Shown one piece after another: positions 19,338 through 24,503 of a DNA stretch of 24,503 bases; position 1 is the stretch's first letter, and each line of letters begins with the position of its first letter. The notes below the pieces were generated by a model. The model made no database searches and was not told the origin of the DNA. It saw only the letters and a list, made by a program, of their open reading frames with translations. A program made the translations under genes and the position numbers. This DNA is from Botryllus schlosseri (Eukaryota; Chordata; Ascidiacea; Stolidobranchia; Styelidae): positions 1 through 24,503 of the forward strand of contig ATSW01013747.1 in NCBI GenBank assembly GCA_000444245.1, in the 5' to 3' direction.

Positions 19338-20735
19338 TCACTCGGCCTCATTTGTGAGGGTAGTATAATCTCTGGGGGCCCACATTCGATGACGCCTGCC
19401 CTCGGCTTTCTTTGGCATCAGTAACGCTTTGTATTGATCTGATTTGATGAATCTAGCGTAACTGTCGCTCTTCATCAGTTGGTAGATATGCTCCTGCGCT
19501 TCTTCGAAACAAAACCGGTCGGGATTCTTCATGTTGACCATCGTGGTCTCCATGCATTTGGAATCGATATTGATGGCGTGTTCCGATTCCTTGCTTAAAA
19601 ACTCGTTATAGATGCGATGCACGGCCGCGTTGACGCTTTTGACCGGCTGCAACTTCAAACGCTGACACGCGAGCCAAAACTTTAGATTTTCGCCAGAAAA
19701 TTCCTTCTCCAGAAATTTCTGAAATTCCGCTTTTCCTTGTTCGTTCTTGAGTAATTCGCCGAAAGAAAAATTCCATTTCGCGGCCACGTGAACTGGTATG
19801 TTTTTACCGGAAGAACCGCTTTCGAAATAATGGTCGTCGTCTGTGATCCACGGGTTTTGCAAGTGACGTTCCGGGTCTATGAGGTGCGGGTCGAACTCGG
19901 CTTGTTGCTCGTAATACGCAAGCATGCGCTCGCATACTTTTGACATTTTTAAACAGTGACGGTCGAGCTTTTGCTGTAAAATCTTGATTTCGCGTTTTAA
20001 AGAATCTTCCGTCGGTTGACGAACGGGCGGTTTATCGATACCTTCCGTAGATACTTTACGAGGGGAAGTATTGTAGACGTTCTTTTTAGCTCTGTCTTTA
20101 TACCAGCATGATTTTTTGATGTCTAACTCTGTGGTGTTGACGCAGCCAGGTACGGGTCGGTGTACGTCCCAAAAAGCTCTCTCCTGACTGTCGTTAATTT
20201 TGCGTTGCATTTTATCTCGTTTCCGATCTTTTTTAGCGTCCTGTTCGGCTCGCAGGAAAATCTGCTCCCAGCTTTTGGAGAAAGTTCTCTGTAATCTCGC
20301 TAAATTCTCCGCTTCATAATCGGCCAATTCCAGTCTTGCCTTATTTTGCATCGTTCTTTTGCACAAGTAGACGGCGTACTCTGTATTTTCAGGGTCCCAG
20401 CCATTCGATGGCCAATAATGCGAGTCCTGGAATCGGTAGAATGTCCCGTCGTTTTTTAACGTGATGACATGATCGTCAATCGGGAAGAAGTAACCATGCG
20501 CGGCGACTAAAGATCCTAAATGTATCGATTCTTGGTCGGATATTTGCATTTTATCTATCAACCAGGCGACAACGTCTTCACCGCTGAAAACGTCTGGGAT
20601 TTTTGTCAAGAAGCTTTTGACCGTTTTTATGGGAACGCCGTTGTTGGGGTCTTTCATCTGCATGATGACGCCCTCCATTTTCTGGTACAGAGCTACATTC
20701 GGAGAATCTTTGACGCTGGTGTCGTTGCTTGCCAT
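19338..20735 (-). CDS. R7-family regulator of G-protein signalling (RGS6/7-like), single exon
   Basis: 465 residues, uninterrupted. Seen in order: DEP domain (about 30-104) with the TVKSFLTKIPDVFSGEDVV core; DHEX/linker (about 105-215) with AVYLCKRTMQNKARLELADY, nearly identical to human RGS7; SQERAFWDVHRPVPGCVNTT (183-202); GGL domain (about 240-297) with LDRHCLKMSKV and an NPW end; RGS domain (about 322-440) with FSGENLKFWLA, EEAQEHIYQLMKSDSYARF and the Galpha-contact residues Asn350, Asp424 and Arg428. Known: R7 RGS proteins bind Gbeta5 through GGL, a membrane anchor through DEP/DHEX, and act as GAPs for Gi/o alpha. The start context CACCATGG is an ideal Kozak, and the N-terminus aligns with RGS7. 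Odd: no introns, whereas family genes are usually split into many exons. It resembles RGS6/7 most, but it could be the sole invertebrate R7 member, so no symbol is given. Confidence 0.95.
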   Translation of the reverse strand: MASNDTSVKDSPNVALYQKMEGVIMQMKDPNNGVPIKTVKSFLTKIPDVFSGEDVVAWLIDKMQISDQESIHLGSLVAAHGYFFPIDDHVITLKNDGTFYRFQDSHYWPSNGWDPENTEYAVYLCKRTMQNKARLELADYEAENLARLQRTFSKSWEQIFLRAEQDAKKDRKRDKMQRKINDSQERAFWDVHRPVPGCVNTTELDIKKSCWYKDRAKKNVYNTSPRKVSTEGIDKPPVRQPTEDSLKREIKILQQKLDRHCLKMSKVCERMLAYYEQQAEFDPHLIDPERHLQNPWITDDDHYFESGSSGKNIPVHVAAKWNFSFGELLKNEQGKAEFQKFLEKEFSGENLKFWLACQRLKLQPVKSVNAAVHRIYNEFLSKESEHAINIDSKCMETTMVNMKNPDRFCFEEAQEHIYQLMKSDSYARFIKSDQYKALLMPKKAEGRRHRMWAPRDYTTLTNEAE

Positions 20736-20960
20736 GGTGACAAATTATAATTACTGTGCTAAATGTCAAACTACCATTTTTGTTGTAAATAATAGAGCTG
20801 TATATGAAACAATGCAGTCTATATGATGATAAATAGGGCCAATCATGTATGCTACATAAAATGGAGCCGTATAGGAACAATGAATTACAATGGTAAGTAG
20901 GCTTGCCGATAATCGAGTTGAAATAACGGTACCAATTTCGGCAATATTTCACAACTCATT
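20736..20960 (-). promoter_or_regulatory. Upstream region of the RGS gene
   Basis: On the minus strand a GATTGG (inverted CCAAT) sits at about 20838-20843 and an AT-rich TATTTAT at about 20831-20837, roughly 100 bases before the start codon. These could be core promoter elements. A retroposed gene would need such acquired elements or a distant 5' exon. Weak evidence only. Confidence 0.2.
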
Positions 20961-21049
20961 TTGAATTCAGCAATCTATGCGATACAAACCACTAACCAGC
21001 CTCAATGTCCAGGCATTTGCCATGCTCATGCTAACGTGAATCAATGCTA

Positions 21050-21262
21050 ATTTGATATGAATTGAACTTGATTGAATTTCAAAGTTTTCGCAAATTCAGT
21101 GATTCTAATTCTAATCTAATTTGGAATCAACTGTGTAGCTATCATTCTAATTCTAATCTAATTTGGAAATTAGCTGTTAAGTTGCAATTTTAATTCTAGT
21201 CCAATTTGGAAAATGCTGCATAGCTCTAATTCTAAATCTAATCTGTAATAGCTGAGAATTTT
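21050..21262 (+). repeat. ATTCTAATTC-family repeat (copy D), upstream of the RGS gene
   Basis: AAAGTTTTCGCAAATTCAGTGATTCTAATTC matches copy B at 9680-9710. It then carries four degenerate units of about 50 bases built on ATTCTAATTCTAATCTAATTTGG, with GTGTAGCTA / GTTAAGTTG / GCATAGCTC between them. Confidence 0.5.
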
Positions 21263-21496
21263 CTATAAGTTGCACAACTCTGTAACAATCTGTTTTCAGT
21301 CAGCTTGTCCACAAAGAGAAAGGTGACCAGGTGCTAATGTAACAAAGATCGCTCAACTGCGGACCGTGCCACCTGCCAAGGACAACCATTATAGATACGG
21401 AAATTGCTAAATGGGTGACTTCTGTTCTGTTTGCAACGAACGAAAATAGGACAAGAAAATCACAATGACATCAGTCATTGATCATTTAGATGACTA
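21263..21496. other. Spacer before the CACTA-like elements
   Basis: No gene or repeat recognised. Confidence 0.3.
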
Positions 21497-22651
21497 CACT
21501 ACAAAAAAAATTAGACAAATTCGATCTCGAATGTAAGACATGAGAATCATTTGGTCTGATTTTCAGCATTTTCAGTCTTGCTGATGAAGTGAAGTCTTAA
21601 AATTAGCACTGATTCAGCTTTTTCAGACCATATAAAATTGTCACAATCATTTGGTCTTAAAAATGAGACCAATTAAGCGCATCTTATAATACATACTGTG
21701 CTTATTGCGACAGTTTTTGATTCATCCGTATTTTGGGCTTGTTTTTAAGACAAATTTCGTTAATCAAGAAATAACATGGTTTTGTGGCCTTAAAAATGAG
21801 ACCGGAAAGTTGACATGGGCCAAGAGCACAAGACATAACTAGCTCTCTGAGACAGTTTTTGATGTGTCAGTATTTTTGGTCTTGTTTCTAAGACCGATTT
21901 CGCTGATGAAGGAACAACATTGTTCGTGGTCTTAAAAATGAGACCGGAAAGTTGACATAGGCCAAGAGCATAAAATTAGACAAATTTGGTCTCAAATCGA
22001 TTAGGCTATTTAGAAAAAAAGTCTTAAAGACCAGATTGTCTTACCAAGTACGGTACTTTCTGTCTCAAAAGTAAGACCCAACTTGATCGATAATAGAAGC
22101 AGTGCTTTGGGGGCATCCTTTTCAGTGTTAGGTTCTGAGTGAAGGCGGAGAGTGATAGAGACCATGGGACAATACTGCGCCAAGGACTTTACAGACACAG
22201 CTAGCTTATTGAGATAATTTTTGATGCTTCAGTTTTTTTGGTCTTGTTTTTAAGACGAATTTTGCAGTTATTTTTAGTCTCGTTTTACCCACTCACCAGA
22301 AATGCTAGTTTTGACTCAGACAACCGTATATATATTGTTCTAATATTACATGTCAGTAGTAAGTGGCATGTACCTTGACAAAGTTATCTAGTGAATATCT
22401 TGTAAACTCCTTAGTAGGCCTACAGTATTATCCCAACACTGCAAATTCAGGTCTCTCTCATGCTTCCCCTTCGCTCCGACCCCTCAACATTGAAAAGGAT
22501 GCCCCCAAATCGCTGCTACTATTTTCGATCAATTTGTGTCTTACTTTTGAGACAGAACGTATTTGGTAAGACTAACTGGTCTTTAAGACTTTTTCTGCTA
22601 AAAAATCGATCTGAGACATTAAGACCAAATTTGTCTAATTTTATTGTACCG
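21497..22651 (+). mobile_element. CACTA-ended non-autonomous element 1 with hairpin repeats
   Basis: It begins CACTACAAAAAAAATTAGAC (21497) and closes with GTCTAATTTTATTGTACCG (to about 22651), a looser inverted end. CACTACAAAA ends with AGAC/GTCT-rich subterminal DNA suit the EnSpm/CACTA superfamily. From 21640 to 21970 it holds units with GGTCTTAAAAATGAGACC spaced about 141 bp apart. From 21972 to 22650 lies an inner foldback, whose arms (about 21972-22185 and 22445-22650) share AAATTAGACAAATTTGGTCT, GATCGA, GCCCCCAAA-type words and GGATGCC. No transposase frame. Confidence 0.6.
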
Positions 22652-22824
22652 GTATACTAGAAGAATATTGCACTAATATCGCGTTCAAGTCAATGAAAAA
22701 TACTCCTGCTACTATTCCATGTTTAGGTTCAATTGTGATTTAGTGTTATTAGGGTACTTAGGAAGGGGGTTATTGTTAACATAGCGAGTCAGCTTATTCT
22801 GAACATAATCACAGATCACACCAA
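22652..22824. other. Spacer between the two CACTA-like elements
   Basis: About 170 bases free of GGTCT/AGACC hairpin motifs, so it is probably outside both elements. Confidence 0.4.
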
Positions 22825-24503
22825 CACTACAAAAAAAAATTAGACAAGTTTGGTCTCAAATCGATTTTTTAGCAGAAAAAGTCTTTAAGACAAATTAGTC
22901 TTTCCAAGTAATTTCTGTCTCAAATCGATTTTTTAGCAGAAAAAGTCTTAAAGACAAATTAGTCTTACCAAGTACTTTCTGTCTTAAAAGTAAGACCGGA
23001 ATTGATCGAAAATAGTACGGGTGCTTTGGGGGCATCCTTTTCAATGTTAGGGTCTGAGCGAAGGGGAAGCATGAGAGAGACCAGAATTTGCAGTGTTGGG
23101 TTGATACTGTGCTAAGGAGTTTTCAAGATATTCACTAGATATAGTTATCAAGGTACATGCCACTTACTACTCACATGTACTATTCAGATCAATATATATA
23201 TGGTTGTCTGAGTCGAAAATAGCATTTATGGTGAGTGGGTAAAATGAGACCAAAAATACTGCACAATTCGTCTTAAAAACAAGACCAAAAAAACTGAAGC
23301 ATTAAAAATTATCTCGATAAACTAGTAGCTGTGTCTGTGAAGTCCTTAGATAAGTATTGTTCCATGGTCTCTCTCACTCTCCCCCTTCACTCAGAACCTA
23401 ACATTGAAAAGGATGCCTCCAAAGCAGTGCTTCTATTATCGATCAAGTTGGGTCTTACTTTTGAGACGGAAAGTACCTGATAACACTAATTGGTATTCAA
23501 GACATTTTTTGCTAAAAACCGATTTGAGACAGAATGTAGGCCTACTTGGTAAGACTAATTAGTTTTGAGACTTCTTTTTCTAAAGAATCGATTTGAGACC
23601 AAATTTGTCTAATTTTATGCTCTTGGCCCATGTCAACTTTCCGGTCTCATTTTCAAGACCACAAACCATGTTGTTTCTTGATTAGCGAAATCCGACTTGA
23701 AAACAAGACCAAAAATACTGACACATCAAAAACTGTCTCAAAAAGCCAGTTATGTCTTATGCTCTTGGCCCATGTCCACTTTCCGGTCTCATTTTTAAGA
23801 CCACAAATCATGTCATTTCTTGATTAGCGAAATTTGTCTTAGAAACAAGACAAAAAATACTGACACATCAAAAACTGTCTCAATAAGCTTGTTATGTCTT
23901 AAAGCTCCTGACCCATGTCAACTTTCCAGTCTCATTTTTAAGACCACAAATCATGTTGTTACTTAATTAGCGAAATCTGTCTTAAAAACAAGACCAAAAA
24001 TACTAACAAATCAAAAACAAGTCTCAAAAAGCCAGTTATGTCTTGTGCTCTATGCCCATGTCAACTTTCCGGTCTCATTTATAAGACCACAAATCATGTC
24101 ATTTCTTGATTAGTGAAATTTGTCTTAGAAACAAGACCAAAAATATTGACACATCATGAACTGTCTCAATAAGCTCGTTATGTCTTAGAGCTCCTGACCC
24201 ATGTCAACTTTCCGGTCTCATTTTTAAGACCACAAATCATGGCGTTTCTTGATTAGCGAAATTTGTCTTAAAAACAAGACCAAAAATACTAACACATCAA
24301 AAACTGTCTTAATAAGCACAATATGTCTTATGAGATGCTTTTTATTGGTCTCATTTTTAAGACCAAATAGTTGTTACAATTATATATGGTCTTAAACAGC
24401 TGAATCAGTCTCAATTTTAAGACCTCAATTCATCAGTGAGACTGAAATTGCTGAAAATGAGACCAAATCATCCTCATTTCTTAAATTTGAGACCAAATTT
24501 GTC
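22825..24503 (-). mobile_element. CACTA-ended element 2, opposite orientation, cut by the window end
   Basis: It begins CACTACAAAAAAAAATTAGAC (22825). The inner foldback comes first (about 22830-23620, including a local duplication of about 65 bp near 22860-22990), then the tandem 143-bp units. The last 150 bases are the reverse complement of the outer end of element 1 (GACCAAATTTGTC at 24491-24503). The element thus mirrors element 1. Its terminal TAGTG would lie just past the window. No coding frame. Confidence 0.6.
23629..24344 (-). repeat. Tandem array: five units of about 143 bp, each with two short hairpins
   Basis: The word TGTCAACTTTCC or a variant begins at 23631, 23773, 23916, 24059 and 24202: steps of 142, 143, 143 and 143. 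Each unit contains a GGTCTCATTTTTAAGACC-type hairpin and a GTCTTAGAAACAAGAC-type hairpin about 50 bases apart, and an ATCAAAAACTGTCTCAA word. Units differ by scattered changes. Element 1 carries two such units in the other orientation. Confidence 0.85.

Noticed and set aside
22010-22660. Several 60-70 codon open frames in the right part of the window
   Set aside because: They lie in the arms of the CACTA-like foldback and repeat between the arms. No transposase motifs.
23629-24344. CRISPR-like regular spacing of repeats
   Set aside because: The whole 143-bp unit is repeated with no unique spacers, and the DNA is animal. It is a tandem repeat inside a transposon.

Overview
The window is animal nuclear DNA: AT-rich, with spliced genes, GT-AG introns, the standard genetic code and dense small DNA transposons. 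It holds two recognisable host genes, both conserved across animals. The first is a PSKH1-type protein serine kinase, plus strand, five coding exons between 6944 and 15143, 408 residues. The second is an R7-family regulator of G-protein signalling (RGS6/7/9/11 type), minus strand, 20735 to 19338, 465 residues in one uninterrupted reading frame. They are convergent, tail to tail, about 4.2 kb apart. The species cannot be fixed from this. The proteins are close to vertebrate counterparts, and TAGGCCTA-type words recur in the non-coding DNA. An invertebrate, possibly a non-vertebrate deuterostome, is my guess.

Layout. 1-6500: no recognised gene. It holds a microsatellite, a 424-bp hAT-type element with a perfect 8-bp target duplication (969-1392), a GC-rich terminal-inverted-repeat element (2382-3878) and a Charlie-like hAT element (5680-6502). 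6560-6943: probable promoter and 5' leader of the kinase gene. 6944-15143: the kinase gene. Its first coding exon is only 43 nt, encodes the acylation signal MGCG, and lies 1.57 kb upstream of the kinase-domain exon. Its introns are packed with hAT-type elements, including a 641-bp near-perfect foldback with a perfect 8-bp target duplication (10837-11477) and several copies of a GACTCGAGTC-rich family. 15144-19337: intergenic, with a nested hAT insertion and a small foldback. 19338-20735: the RGS gene. 20736-21496: its upstream region. 21497 to the window end: two oppositely oriented copies of a CACTA-ended element full of GGTCT/AGACC hairpins. The second copy carries five regular units of about 143 bp.

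The kinase should act at Golgi and other membranes through N-terminal acylation. The RGS protein should pair with a G-beta-5 type subunit and speed GTP hydrolysis on Gi/o alpha subunits. Nothing in the sequence says the two share a pathway. The most useful results are the hidden acylation micro-exon, the intronless R7-RGS gene among intron-bearing DNA, and the mirrored CACTA-like tandem-hairpin elements.
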